This document shows positions 24,080 through 34,061 of a stretch of DNA of 34,291 nt, one piece after another. Position 1 is the first letter of the stretch. Each line of letters starts with the position of its first letter. Under the pieces are notes generated by a model. The model was not told the origin of the DNA and made no database searches. It worked only from the letters and a program-made list of their open reading frames with translations. The DNA is from Megasphaera elsdenii (GTDB lineage: Bacteria > Bacillota > Negativicutes > Veillonellales > Megasphaeraceae), in contig NZ_JAJBQV010000022.1 of the NCBI RefSeq assembly GCF_020539865.1, positions 1 through 34,291 on the forward strand, written 5' to 3'. A program made the position numbers and the translations under genes.

Positions 24080-25267
24080 ATGACGGAAGAAACTAAAACT
24101 ATCGATCAGAGCAAACTCATCGACCACATGAAATATTTACCGGGCATGGAAGTCATCGACTCGGATATGCTCGACCAGGTCGTCGCCATCCGCAATTCCT
24201 TCAACAATGACGACTTCACTGATAAAGACGTCCGCCTGGCCCTGTCGAAAGAACATCTGGACCCGCGGGACTTCATGGCCCTCTTATCGACGGCCGCTGC
24301 ACCGTTCCTGGAAGAAATGGCCCAGAAAGCCCATCTGGTCACGCGGCGCCATTTCGGCAACAACATCACCATCCTGACGCCGATCTATTTCGCCAACTAC
24401 TGCGATAACTACTGCATCTACTGCGGCTTCAACTCGCACAACAAGATCAAGCGCGCCCGCCTGACGGACGAAGAACTCCACCGCGAATGTAAGAACATCG
24501 CCGATACGGGCATCGAAGAAGTCATCATGCTCACCGGCGAAAGCCCGAAGATGAGCGACATCAAATACATCGGCAACGCCGTCAAGATCGCCCGCCAGTA
24601 CTTCCGGGTCATCAACATGGAAATCTATCCGGTCAATTCAGAAGACTATAAATATCTCCACGAATGTGGCGCCGACTACGTTACGGTCTTCCAGGAAACG
24701 TACAATTCCGACAAATACGCAACCCTTCATCTGGGCGGCCACAAGCGCATCTTCCCATACCGCTTCTATTCTCAGGAACGGGCTATCCTCGGCGGCATGC
24801 GCGGCGTCGGCTTCGCAGCCCTCTTAGGCCTGGACGACTATCAGAAAGATGCCTTGGCTACGGGCATGCACGCATGGCTCATGCAGCGTAAATACCCGCA
24901 CGCTGAAATTTCCTTGTCCTGTCCTCGCCTGTGTCCGATCATCAATAACGACAAGATCAACCCAAAAGACGTAGATGAACGGAAATTGACGCAGATTATC
25001 TGCGCTTATCGCCTGTTCATGCCCTATGCCTGCATCGTCGTATCGAGCCGCGAAAACGCCCGTTACCGTAACGCCATCATGAAGATCGCCGCTACGAAAG
25101 TATCGGCCAGCGTCTGCGTCGGCATCGGCGGCCACCTGAAAAACGATGGCTCCGAAATGGGCGACGAACAGTTTGAAATCACCGACGGCCGTTCCTTCAA
25201 CCAGATGTACTCCGACATCAAGAGCATGGGCTTGCAGCCTGTTACCAGCGAGTATATTTATTTGTAA
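24080..25267 (+). CDS. thiH: 2-iminoacetate synthase ThiH (radical SAM)
   Basis: Cleaves tyrosine to dehydroglycine (2-iminoacetate) for ThiG. A radical-SAM enzyme of 395 residues with the CxxxCxxC cluster motif CDNYCIYC (C108, C112, C115) and an ETYN segment after the barrel midpoint. Choice of ThiH (not the O2-dependent ThiO) fits an anaerobe. GAGGAGG lies 8-9 nt before ATG 24080. Last gene of the thiSGH run. Confidence 0.96.
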   Translation: MTEETKTIDQSKLIDHMKYLPGMEVIDSDMLDQVVAIRNSFNNDDFTDKDVRLALSKEHLDPRDFMALLSTAAAPFLEEMAQKAHLVTRRHFGNNITILTPIYFANYCDNYCIYCGFNSHNKIKRARLTDEELHRECKNIADTGIEEVIMLTGESPKMSDIKYIGNAVKIARQYFRVINMEIYPVNSEDYKYLHECGADYVTVFQETYNSDKYATLHLGGHKRIFPYRFYSQERAILGGMRGVGFAALLGLDDYQKDALATGMHAWLMQRKYPHAEISLSCPRLCPIINNDKINPKDVDERKLTQIICAYRLFMPYACIVVSSRENARYRNAIMKIAATKVSASVCVGIGGHLKNDGSEMGDEQFEITDGRSFNQMYSDIKSMGLQPVTSEYIYL

Positions 25268-25305
25268 GCTACCTAACGTAATCCATTACCAATCCTATAA
25301 ATTCC

Positions 25306-25358
25306 ATATGACAAAAACGGTCCGGGACCCAATCCACCCCGAACCGTTTTGTCATATA
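25306..25358 (+). terminator. Long hairpin after thiH
   Basis: ATATGACAAAAACGGT pairs with ACCGTTTTGTCATAT-like sequence at 25342-25357, with CGGG/CCCG inside. The T run lies within the stem. It probably ends the thiSGH transcript. Confidence 0.6.
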
Positions 25359-25420
25359 TCTTCTCGTTTTAGAGCGTTAAACTCATACAAATCATTTATT
25401 ATATTCTATTGGTATAATTG

Positions 25421-25449
25421 TTGACGTTAGTATGAGATTCATGTATAGT
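25421..25449 (+). promoter_or_regulatory. Promoter of the tenI-like gene
   Basis: TTGACG (25421-25426), 17 bp spacer, TATAGT (25444-25449). Confidence 0.65.
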
Positions 25450-25487
25450 TATATGTATAAAATACTCTAATATTCAGGTGATAAATC

Positions 25488-26078
25488 GTGTTAAAAGTAG
25501 CTGCAATTACAAACCACGAATTGGCTTCGACAAACTACTGGGATCAGTTCGAACAAATCGCTGCATCCGATGTAGATTTCATCGTCCTTCGTGAAAAAAA
25601 CCTCTCTGAAGAAGAATACACGGAGTATGCGAAACGGGCCCTGCGCCTCTGCAGTATCCATCAAAAGACGTGTATCCTCCAGCATTTCGGAAAGGCTGCT
25701 ATCCGTCTCCACATTCCCCGTTTCCAGTGCTCCCTGCCTTATTTGGAAACCCATTCTTCCCTGCTCTATTACATGACGACCCTCGGCGTTTCCGTACATA
25801 CCGTCAAAGAAGCCGTCAAGGCCGAACAGCTCGGCGCTACGTACCTCATGGCCAGCCACGTCTTCCCGACAGCCTGCAAGCCGTCGGATCCGCCTATCGG
25901 CGTCGACACGGTCAAAGCCATCTGCCAAGCCGTCAAAATTCCAGTTTATGCCTTAGGCGGCATTACCCCCAAGACCATTTCCCAACTCCAGGACGTTCCC
26001 ATCAAAGGCGTCGCCCTCATGTCGGGCCTCATGACCAGCCCGGACGTGCCGGGATATTTAAAAGAATTGCGTGCCTAA
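25488..26078 (+). CDS. tenI: TenI-like thiazole tautomerase / ThiE-family protein
   Basis: A 196-residue TIM barrel of the ThiE/TenI family. LREK (34-37) is shared by both; SHVFPTACK with H124 resembles TenI, whose histidine at this place isomerises thiazole phosphate, whereas ThiE usually has GPVF. YALGGI near the end binds phosphate. I favour TenI, but a thiamine-phosphate synthase role is possible since no other ThiE is seen. Separate promoter from thiSGH; the hydrolase gene follows 18 nt later. GTG or ATG uncertainty: the GTG at 25488 fits the family N-terminus. Confidence 0.8.
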   Translation: MLKVAAITNHELASTNYWDQFEQIAASDVDFIVLREKNLSEEEYTEYAKRALRLCSIHQKTCILQHFGKAAIRLHIPRFQCSLPYLETHSSLLYYMTTLGVSVHTVKEAVKAEQLGATYLMASHVFPTACKPSDPPIGVDTVKAICQAVKIPVYALGGITPKTISQLQDVPIKGVALMSGLMTSPDVPGYLKELRA

Positions 26079-26096
26079 AGGGAAAGGATGACCGTA

Positions 26097-26618
26097 ATGA
26101 CCCAGGCTTATATCATCATCGATATGCAGAACGATTTCATCGACGGCGCCCTGGGAAGTGCTCAGGCTCAAGCCATCGTCCCCCGCATCGAATCCAAGAT
26201 CGTGGCCAGTAAAAAAGATGAAGACCAGGAAACAGACCTGATCTTCACACAGGATACCCACGACGAGGCCTACAGCGAAACCCAAGAAGGCCGAAAACTT
26301 CCTGTCGTTCATTGCCAGAAGGATACGCGGGGCTGGCGGATCTGCAAACAACTCCTGCCCTATACCATGTGGGCCACAATCCTGGAAAAGCCATCCTTTG
26401 GCTGTCCGGCTCTAGTCGATGAAGTACGCGACTACGACCAGTTGGTACTGATGGGTTTGTGCACAGACATCTGCGTTATCGCCAATGCCATGCTGCTCAA
26501 AGCCTTCTACCCGGAAAAGGAAATCATCGTCGACAGCACATGCTGTGCCGGTTCCACTCCGGAAAATCACGAAAGAGCATTACAGGCTATGAAAGCCTGC
26601 CAAATCGATATCATATAA
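26097..26618 (+). CDS. Isochorismatase-family cysteine hydrolase
   Basis: A 173-residue cysteine hydrolase of the isochorismatase/nicotinamidase fold. The triad is visible: D9 in IIIDMQNDF, K98 in LEKPSFG, C126 in GLCTDICV. The usual nicotinamidase zinc site DxHxxxH is only partly kept (QDTHDEAY), so the substrate is uncertain; an amide hydrolase or a nicotinamidase relative. ATG 26097 is 8 nt after AAAGGA, while ATG 26088 overlaps it. Follows tenI by 18 nt and is probably co-transcribed, ending at a terminator at 26621-26667. Confidence 0.82.
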   Translation: MTQAYIIIDMQNDFIDGALGSAQAQAIVPRIESKIVASKKDEDQETDLIFTQDTHDEAYSETQEGRKLPVVHCQKDTRGWRICKQLLPYTMWATILEKPSFGCPALVDEVRDYDQLVLMGLCTDICVIANAMLLKAFYPEKEIIVDSTCCAGSTPENHERALQAMKACQIDII

Positions 26619-26620
26619 AA

Positions 26621-26670
26621 AAAGAGGCTGTCGCATGAAGCTTTTTGTCATCATGCAAGGCCTCTTTCTC
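26621..26670 (+). terminator. Intrinsic terminator after the cysteine hydrolase gene
   Basis: AAAGAGGC (26621-26628) with GCCTCTTT-like 3' arm (26660-26667), inner stem GCATGA/TCATGC, T-rich tail. The following 26680-26760 has no gene, only TTTGA/TCAAA-rich repeats around TTTAAATTTAAA. Confidence 0.65.
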
Positions 26671-26761
26671 TTTAATTTAATGTTTGAGGTTTGATGTATG
26701 ATGTTTGAAGAGATTGCTTTAAATTTAAAAATACCCACATCAAACTTTCAACTTCAAACGT

Positions 26762-26797
26762 AAAAAGGGGCTGTCTTCATGCGACAGCCCTTTTTTA
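26762..26797. terminator. Bidirectional terminator
   Basis: GGGCTGTC (26768-26775) pairs with GACAGCCC (26783-26790), T run 26791-26796 and A run before it. Ends the RseC operon on the minus strand. Confidence 0.8.
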
Positions 26798-26822
26798 CGT
26801 TGGTCGTAGGATGGCCCCAAGC

Positions 26823-27236
26823 CTAACTAATAATCCCTGTGATTTCGGCTTTAGTCTGGTTATTATTGATTTTCTTTTCATAGCCTTTCAAGACCAGGCA
26901 TCCGATGATACCACCGAGAATCATCCCGGCAAAGGCTATCATTTCCGGTTTGACCTGCCACGATTCTCCCAGCAGGCAGCCTGCGATGCCGCAGACGATG
27001 ATGAGCAGCAAAGGAACGCCGAAGCAGACGATGCCTTTGACGCCCATACCGGCGTCGGGGATGTTGAACTGTACATACTGCCCCTTTTTGGCCCCTATGG
27101 GGTTCACAGCATCAATGACGACGTTGTCAGCACACATGCTGTCGCTGCACGGTGAATACAGATTATTGCGGTTAGTCTGGATTTTAGCCAGACCGTTCGG
27201 GCAGACTTCTTCTACGACACCCGTTCCAGTTCTCAT
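26823..27236 (-). CDS. RseC/MucC family protein (SoxR-reducing system type)
   Basis: A 137-residue membrane protein of the RseC/MucC family, linked in proteobacteria to sigma-E control and to reduction of SoxR; related to Rnf-associated proteins. N-terminal soluble part has the cysteine pattern SPCSDSMC near residues 28-36, followed by two transmembrane helices (about 68-90 and 99-117). GAGAGG precedes ATG 27236. Last gene of a thioesterase-LUD-RseC operon. Confidence 0.85.
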   Translation of the reverse strand: MRTGTGVVEEVCPNGLAKIQTNRNNLYSPCSDSMCADNVVIDAVNPIGAKKGQYVQFNIPDAGMGVKGIVCFGVPLLLIIVCGIAGCLLGESWQVKPEMIAFAGMILGGIIGCLVLKGYEKKINNNQTKAEITGIIS

Positions 27237-27260
27237 AATGAAATACCTCTCTTTTCAGGA

Positions 27261-27905
27261 CTAAAAGCCCAGATTTTCCCCAACCAAGATGACCTTGATA
27301 CGGCCCTGGGGCTTACAAATCCGCGTCCTGACGACTTGAGCACAGACGCTGTCCGGCCGGATGCAGTAGGCACATATGCCGGTTTTGGCACAAGGCGTGC
27401 CAACACCGGGGAAGCGGCCGATATTCTGCGGCGAAGCGACGGTATGCGCCCGTTCGATACCCGCTTCGACGGTCGGGACGACTTTATTCATGCCGACGAT
27501 GGCAATGACCTGTTTCGGACCATAACAAAGAGCAGCGACGCGATTACCGTTGCCATCGATATTGATGAGTTGACCGTCTTGGACAGCTGCGTTGGTTCCC
27601 ATAAGGAAGGTATCACAGAGCAAAGCCTTGCGCATCAATTCGACCCGTTCTTCTGGCGTCTTGGCCGAATCGCGGTCGATGACCGGATTGTGTTCCAGTA
27701 CATAAGGCCGCAGCCCAATTTCATTAATGGATACAGAACCGCCCCAAGATACGACATCCGTTTCGGGAATGTAAGAAATGGCCTGCTTCAAGGCTTCTTC
27801 TTTGGTCGGGCAGTATACAGCTTCAAAACCGCGGACTGCGAATTTCTTGGCCACTAAGGGTCCTTTGATGTCATACATGCGGTGCATCATATCCGTTCTA
27901 TCCAT
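27261..27905 (-). CDS. LUD-domain (LutC-like, DUF162) protein
   Basis: A 214-residue protein with one LUD domain, the family of lactate-utilisation proteins LutB/LutC. Family marks are VSWGGSVSINEIG, LMGTNAAVQDGQLINIDGNG and the ending GRIKVILVGENLGF. A cysteine-rich segment near the end (five Cys in GTPCAKTGICAYCIRP and following) may bind metal or an Fe-S cluster. Stand-alone LUD proteins are of uncertain function. AAAGGAGG lies 7 nt before ATG 27905. Thirteen nt after the thioesterase gene. Confidence 0.88.
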   Translation of the reverse strand: MDRTDMMHRMYDIKGPLVAKKFAVRGFEAVYCPTKEEALKQAISYIPETDVVSWGGSVSINEIGLRPYVLEHNPVIDRDSAKTPEERVELMRKALLCDTFLMGTNAAVQDGQLINIDGNGNRVAALCYGPKQVIAIVGMNKVVPTVEAGIERAHTVASPQNIGRFPGVGTPCAKTGICAYCIRPDSVCAQVVRTRICKPQGRIKVILVGENLGF

Positions 27906-27918
27906 GATAATTCCTCCT

Positions 27919-28317
27919 TTATTTGGCCAGCATCATTTCCGCTTTCGCTTCGGCAGCCGGCGTACCGTCAGCATGAGTAATCTTACCTTTCATGATGAAC
28001 AGGCGGCCGCGATGAACTTCCGGCCAGCCTTCGACTTTGACCGTTTCGCCAATGCGTATGGCACTACGGAAACGGATTTCCAGCCGTGCCGTATAGGCCG
28101 GTTTACCGGCAACGCGGAACACATAATCACCCATAACTTCATCCAATAGCGTACTCGTAAGTCCGCCGTGCATGCGGTCCCCATAGCTTTCATGTTCCGC
28201 CTTGGGCGTAAAATAAGCCACGCAATGATCGCCTTCCAGCTTCATGTCCAGCTTCAAGCCGATAGGATTATCGCGGCCGCAACCAAAACAATGATTCGTA
28301 TCATAAGCAGGTTCCAT
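27919..28317 (-). CDS. PaaI-type hotdog-fold thioesterase
   Basis: A 132-residue hotdog thioesterase, which would cleave acyl- or aryl-CoA. The motif HGGLTSTLLDEVMG (50-63) holds the family's HGG and catalytic acid region. An N-terminal CFGCG (10-14) is common in this subgroup. GAGGAGGG lies 5-6 nt before ATG 28317. First gene of the thioesterase-LUD-RseC operon; a TATAAT lies near 28362-28357 and the upstream region is shared with the divergent flavodoxin operon. Confidence 0.87.
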   Translation of the reverse strand: MEPAYDTNHCFGCGRDNPIGLKLDMKLEGDHCVAYFTPKAEHESYGDRMHGGLTSTLLDEVMGDYVFRVAGKPAYTARLEIRFRSAIRIGETVKVEGWPEVHRGRLFIMKGKITHADGTPAAEAKAEMMLAK

Positions 28318-28387
28318 CCAATCCCTCCTCTGAATATTCTCAGTTCTATCTTTATTATACTATGCTTGGCAAGCCTTTTAACTCATT

Positions 28388-28439
28388 TGAAATAGATTAT
28401 CATAATAGTATTGACAATCAGTATCAAATAAGCTATACT
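28388..28439 (+). promoter_or_regulatory. Promoter with Fur-box-like sites before DUF3793-flavodoxin
   Basis: Promoter: TTGACA (28411-28416), 17 bp, TATACT (28434-28439). A 7-1-7 Fur-like site TGACAATCAGTATCA (28412-28426) overlaps the -35 and spacer and differs from TGATAATNATTATCA at two places. A second, weaker one, TGAAATAGATTATCA (28388-28402), matches fully in its right half. Iron repression is inferred. Confidence 0.6.
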
Positions 28440-28473
28440 TACAGTATCAAAGCGAAAGGAGCGGCAAACGGAT

Positions 28474-29031
28474 ATGGACCTGGATTATATCTTAATAAAC
28501 TACTGTTCACCGACTCTAGCGGGGCTTAAACAGGCATCCCTTCTCTGTCTTCCCCACTTGGATGATAGCTGCACTTATGACGGTGTAATTGAAAAATACA
28601 ATCATAAATACAATGCAAAAGGCTTGTATTTTCGCATTGTATATGCCTGTCCCAAACGCACCCTGCTGTATGTATACCGGCCGGCCAGGGTTTGGACTTA
28701 CGTACAGCAACGGGACATTTCTTCATTTTTGCAGCAATTCGGTTATCAAGATTGTCAGGACATATCGGCCCTGCTGGACCGTCTTGCCGCACGCTTTGCA
28801 GAAGGCGGGTGTTTCCCTCATGAATCGGGCATTTTCCTCGGCTATCCCCTAGAGGATGTGTGCGGTTTCATTGCCAATAAGGGAAGCCACGCCAAGCTCT
28901 GTGGCGAATGGAAAGTATACGGCGACGCCCATACCGCCGCCCGTACTTTCCATCGCTATACATGCTGCCGGCAAGACTATTTGAACCGCTTTGCCATTGG
29001 GACAACATTAGAATCGCTCATTGTAGCATAA
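28474..29031 (+). CDS. DUF3793 family protein
   Basis: A 185-residue soluble protein of the DUF3793 family, function unknown. Recognisable parts are the N-terminal SPTLAGLKQASL, a YRPARVW segment mid-way and FLGYPLEDVCGFI near residue 130. Members are often found beside flavodoxin or iron-related genes. GAAAGGAG precedes ATG 28474. The flavodoxin gene follows 12 nt later, and a Fur-like site lies in the promoter, so it is probably induced when iron is short. Confidence 0.8.
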   Translation: MDLDYILINYCSPTLAGLKQASLLCLPHLDDSCTYDGVIEKYNHKYNAKGLYFRIVYACPKRTLLYVYRPARVWTYVQQRDISSFLQQFGYQDCQDISALLDRLAARFAEGGCFPHESGIFLGYPLEDVCGFIANKGSHAKLCGEWKVYGDAHTAARTFHRYTCCRQDYLNRFAIGTTLESLIVA

Positions 29032-29043
29032 GGAGGATTAATC

Positions 29044-29457
29044 ATGGTAGAAATCGTTTATTGGAGTGGTACAGGTAATACAGAAGCAATGGCTAATGAA
29101 ATTGAAGCAGTTGCTAAAGCTGCCGGTGCTGACGTAGAATCAGTCCGCTTTGAAGATACAAATGTTGATGATGTAGCTAGCAAAGACGTCATCCTGCTCG
29201 GCTGCCCTGCTATGGGGTCGGAAGAACTCGAAGACTCCGTCGTCGAACCGTTCTTTACCGACTTGGCTCCGAAATTGAAGGGCAAAAAAGTCGGCCTCTT
29301 TGGTTCTTATGGCTGGGGCTCCGGCGAATGGATGGACGCATGGAAACAGCGTACTGAAGATGCCGGTGCTACGGTCATCGGTACGGCTATCGTCAACGAA
29401 ACGCCTGATAATGCACCTGAATGCAAAGAATTGGGCGAAGCCGCTGCCAAAGCATAA
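29044..29457 (+). CDS. Flavodoxin (M. elsdenii type)
   Basis: Short-chain flavodoxin of 137 residues carrying FMN, a low-potential electron carrier that replaces ferredoxin when iron is scarce. The FMN phosphate loop is SGTGNTEAM (8-16), with the isoalloxazine loops around GCPAMGSEE and SYGWGSGEW. It matches the classical M. elsdenii flavodoxin from memory, with only a few changes, which is the main support for the organism call. AAGGAGG lies 7-8 nt before ATG 29044. Co-transcribed with the DUF3793 gene. Confidence 0.97.
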   Translation: MVEIVYWSGTGNTEAMANEIEAVAKAAGADVESVRFEDTNVDDVASKDVILLGCPAMGSEELEDSVVEPFFTDLAPKLKGKKVGLFGSYGWGSGEWMDAWKQRTEDAGATVIGTAIVNETPDNAPECKELGEAAAKA

Positions 29458-29495
29458 AAATAAGAAAACAACTTCACATTCATTCTCCTCTTAGT

Positions 29496-29528
29496 AAAAG
29501 GGCTTGTCGCACGACGACAAGCCCTTTT
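29496..29528 (+). terminator. Intrinsic terminator after flavodoxin
   Basis: GGGCTTGTC (29500-29508) pairs with GACAAGCCC (29516-29524), flanked by A and T runs. Confidence 0.85.
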
Positions 29529-29599
29529 ACGTGGTTAGTGATTCAACGATGAACAGGCCACGTTCACTTGACTTTTTATCAAGCATATATGCGAGATAG

Positions 29600-31873
<2,274 letters not shown>

Positions 31874-32058
31874 TTTGTAAAACCACAGTTCGTAACTCTT
31901 TCGAATTCCATGCCCAATTATTCGAAAGAATCCATCCGTAGGGGCGCCACGTGGGGCGCCCGCTTCGGACCATGCAGGAATCCCATGCCCAACGATAAAA
32001 GCGCTGTCGCGATGTGACAGCGCTTTTTTATAGCTTTTCTAAGAAGGAAAGCGGGCCC
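31874..32058. repeat. Intergenic stretch with GTAGGGGCGCC repeats and terminator
   Basis: No gene seen. It holds GTAGGGGCGCC (31938-31948) and GTGGGGCGCCCG (31951-31962), the first also at 3270-3280, and CATGCCCAA twice (31909, 31984). The hairpin at 32001-32023 is listed separately. Confidence 0.45.
31997..32030. terminator. Bidirectional terminator between ptsG and 4-hydroxybutyrate dehydrogenase
   Basis: GCGCTGTC (32001-32008) pairs with GACAGCGC (32016-32023), with A and T runs on either side. Confidence 0.85.
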
Positions 32059-33171
32059 TTAATACAGTTTCTTATAAATACTATAGACTTTATCATAATC
32101 GAGGGGCACAAAGCTGTGCTTCATGAGACGTTGCTGATTTTCGATGACTGATTTAGCAAATTCTGTCAGTTCCTCTTCTTGGACGCCGTATTCATGAAGC
32201 GCTTTCTTAGGCAGGATGACGTTGAGCAGTTTTTCCAGTTCTCCATAGACATTTTCCGGTTCACAACCCAGAATATCGGCGATGAAGCGGTTCAATTTAG
32301 CGATTTCTCCATCCGATTTAATGGACATATAGCAGTTCATAACACCAGTGAACATGGCGTAGTTCGATTCACCGTGAGGCACGTGATATTTTGCACCAAG
32401 AGGATAACTCATAGCGTGGACGGCAGCACACCCGGGGACACTAAAAGCGATACCTGCCCAATTGCTCGCCAAGAGGAAATCCTTCATAAGCGGGATACGC
32501 GCTTCCGGACCGTGGTCGCGGATCTGCAAATACCCTTTGAGGATGAGTTCAATGGCGTTATAGCTGAAGACGCGGAAGCTGGCGCTGGAATCCGGCGACA
32601 GAGCCGATTCAACAGCATGGACGAGGGCATCGATGGAACTGGTCGCAAAAACCTTGAAAGGCAGCGTCTTCAACAACTGGGCAATAAGGACGGCTTTGTC
32701 AGCATACAGAGCGTTGTCGGCAATTCCTTTCTTCGTGTTGCGGCTGACCAAGGCCATGACCGATACATTGGTAACTTCGCTGCCAGTCCCGCACGTCGTC
32801 GGGATGAGAATGAGCTCTTTGGCTTTTTCTACGGGAATCTTGCCATCGAACAAATCGAGGACCGGGCTGACCTGCTTCAAGACGAACAGCTTGCACAAGT
32901 CCATGACTGTACCGCCGCCGATACCGATGATGCGCTTCACGTCCTTGGGCATATCTTTATAAATAGCTTCGGCCATTTCATCAGACGGTTCACCCATGCC
33001 ATACTTTTCTTGGAACAAGACATGGCATGTAAGGCCTAAATCTTTAAAATTCGGGTCAAAAATATACTGGTTGGTAACAATCAGGTCATCAGCTCCGACC
33101 TGCAAATCTTCCACAAATTCCCGGCATGTATCATAAGAGTAAATCGTCGGTTTCAACTGTAATTCAATCAT
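32059..33171 (-). CDS. 4hbD: 4-Hydroxybutyrate dehydrogenase (iron-type alcohol dehydrogenase)
   Basis: A 370-residue family III (iron-containing) alcohol dehydrogenase. The N-terminus (YSYDTCREF, VFQEKYGMGEPSDEM-like) is close to the C. kluyveri 4-hydroxybutyrate dehydrogenase, which interconverts succinate semialdehyde and 4-hydroxybutyrate with NAD(H). NAD motif GIGGGTVMD is at 83-91; metal ligands should be D181, H185, H252 and H266. AAGGGG lies 7 nt before ATG 33171. Single-gene unit; partner enzymes of the 4-hydroxybutyrate route are not in the window. Confidence 0.88.
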   Translation of the reverse strand: MIELQLKPTIYSYDTCREFVEDLQVGADDLIVTNQYIFDPNFKDLGLTCHVLFQEKYGMGEPSDEMAEAIYKDMPKDVKRIIGIGGGTVMDLCKLFVLKQVSPVLDLFDGKIPVEKAKELILIPTTCGTGSEVTNVSVMALVSRNTKKGIADNALYADKAVLIAQLLKTLPFKVFATSSIDALVHAVESALSPDSSASFRVFSYNAIELILKGYLQIRDHGPEARIPLMKDFLLASNWAGIAFSVPGCAAVHAMSYPLGAKYHVPHGESNYAMFTGVMNCYMSIKSDGEIAKLNRFIADILGCEPENVYGELEKLLNVILPKKALHEYGVQEEELTEFAKSVIENQQRLMKHSFVPLDYDKVYSIYKKLY

Positions 33172-33196
33172 GTAGATACCCCTTCCTGTTAGTTAA

Positions 33197-33207
33197 TGGT
33201 CTTACCA
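33197..33207. promoter_or_regulatory. TGGT-N3-ACCA palindrome before 4hbD
   Basis: TGGTCTTACCA, the form bound by FadR/PdhR/LldR-type GntR regulators, lies 26-36 nt upstream of the start codon, in the leader or promoter. A longer GGTCTT/AAGACC repeat spans 33198-33227. Confidence 0.4.
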
Positions 33208-33236
33208 CCTCTAGTGTAACAAAGACCGAAATGTTT

Positions 33237-33266
33237 TTGCAAGAGACAAGATGACCGTGATATAAT
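33237..33266 (+). promoter_or_regulatory. Promoter of selC
   Basis: TTGCAA (33237-33242), 18 bp spacer, TATAAT (33261-33266), 12 nt ahead of the tRNA. Confidence 0.65.
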
Positions 33267-33278
33267 AAACCTGTCCTG

Positions 33279-33374
33279 GGGGAGGACGGGTTCTGGTGTT
33301 CCCTCTGGTCTTCAAAACCAGCATGAGGGGTTAAGAGCTTCTCAGGTGGGTTCGATTCCCACACTTCCCCGCCA
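33279..33374 (+). tRNA. selC: tRNA-Sec (anticodon TCA)
   Basis: Selenocysteine tRNA of about 96 nt. The anticodon arm CTGGT-CTTCAAA-ACCAG carries TCA. A long variable arm (TGAGGGG with CTTCTCA) and a T arm GTGGG-TTCGATT-CCCAC are present, and the 3' end is CTTCCCC-G-CCA, encoded CCA included. The acceptor pairs GGGG at the 5' end with CCCC; the first base could be 33278. No selA, selB or selD lies nearby. Confidence 0.93.
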
Positions 33375-33377
33375 AAA

Positions 33378-33411
33378 AAAGGCGCTGTCACACGAAGACA
33401 GCGCCTTTTTT
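33378..33411. terminator. Bidirectional terminator after selC and tatA
   Basis: GGCGCTGTC (33381-33389) pairs with GACAGCGCC (33397-33405), with A and T runs on each side and ACACGAA-type loop. Confidence 0.85.
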
Positions 33412-33439
33412 ACGTTGGTCATACGGGATAAAAGGACCC

Positions 33440-33610
33440 TTACTTTTTCTTTTCCTCTAGCTCCTTTGTTTCATCCGTATTGACAGCTTCCTTGAATTCA
33501 CGGAGACTCTTTCCCAAAGCCCGGCCGATCGTCGGCAGTTTCCCCGGTCCAAACACGACCAGGGCAATAATTAAAATGAGCAGTAATTCCGGTGCGCCTA
33601 AGCCGAACAT
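33440..33610 (-). CDS. tatA: Sec-independent protein translocase subunit TatA
   Basis: A 56-residue TatA/E protein, easily missed because it is short. It has one N-terminal transmembrane helix ([19 protein letters not shown]), the FGPGKLP hinge and the amphipathic helix [15 protein letters not shown], then a charged tail ending EEKKK. TatA oligomers form the pore for folded proteins with twin-arginine signals. GGAGGGG lies 6 nt before ATG 33610. TatC is not in the window. Confidence 0.93.
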   Translation of the reverse strand: MFGLGAPELLLILIIALVVFGPGKLPTIGRALGKSLREFKEAVNTDETKELEEKKK

Positions 33611-33652
33611 CGCTATCCCCTCCTATAACGCATTTATTCAATCTGTTCCTAC

Positions 33653-33681
33653 ATGATACCCTTAGCCAAGAAGGATGTCAA
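33653..33681 (-). promoter_or_regulatory. Promoter of tatA
   Basis: TTGACA (33681-33676), 17 bp spacer, TATCAT (33658-33653). Confidence 0.75.
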
Positions 33682-33810
33682 CGAAGACGTGCGGATGAAA
33701 AAGTTACGCTGTCTCGGAAGTTGACGAAGCCAGAATAGTGAGAAAAGGAATGAGGAGCTCCTTATTGTATAATAAGTTTAGACCAAACAAATACGAAAGA
33801 AGTCCTTCTC

Positions 33811-34061
33811 ATGTTTAGTATACAACAAATTGCCAATGTTTGGGTACATTTTTCTAATGAAACTCTTCAAAATATCTTATCTCAAAGAGTATCCTTGGTT
33901 CAGTTGAGCCAGAAGCTAGAACAATTGGTGAATTAGGGACGATTTCCAATCAGGCGGCGGTGATGCCAGCAGCGAAACCAAAGATTCATAAGGTGTATGT
34001 GGAAGCCGACGAGGACCATGTAGCGATGCAAAAAGGTCATGCGAAAAAGATGAAGCTAATC
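33811..34061 (+). pseudogene. ISLre2-type transposase remnant with internal deletion
   Basis: ATG 33811 opens MFSIQQIANVWVHFSNETLQ, like the start of a Negativicutes ISLre2 transposase, but stops at 33936 after 41 codons. In another frame, from about 33936, GTISNQAAVMPA and KVYVEADEDHVAMQ follow; the ADEDHV motif is the family's catalytic region. About 130 residues between are missing and the reading ends near MKLI (about 34061), where sequence of gdhA begins. A TATAAT lies near 33769, before the start. Clearly non-functional. Confidence 0.7.
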
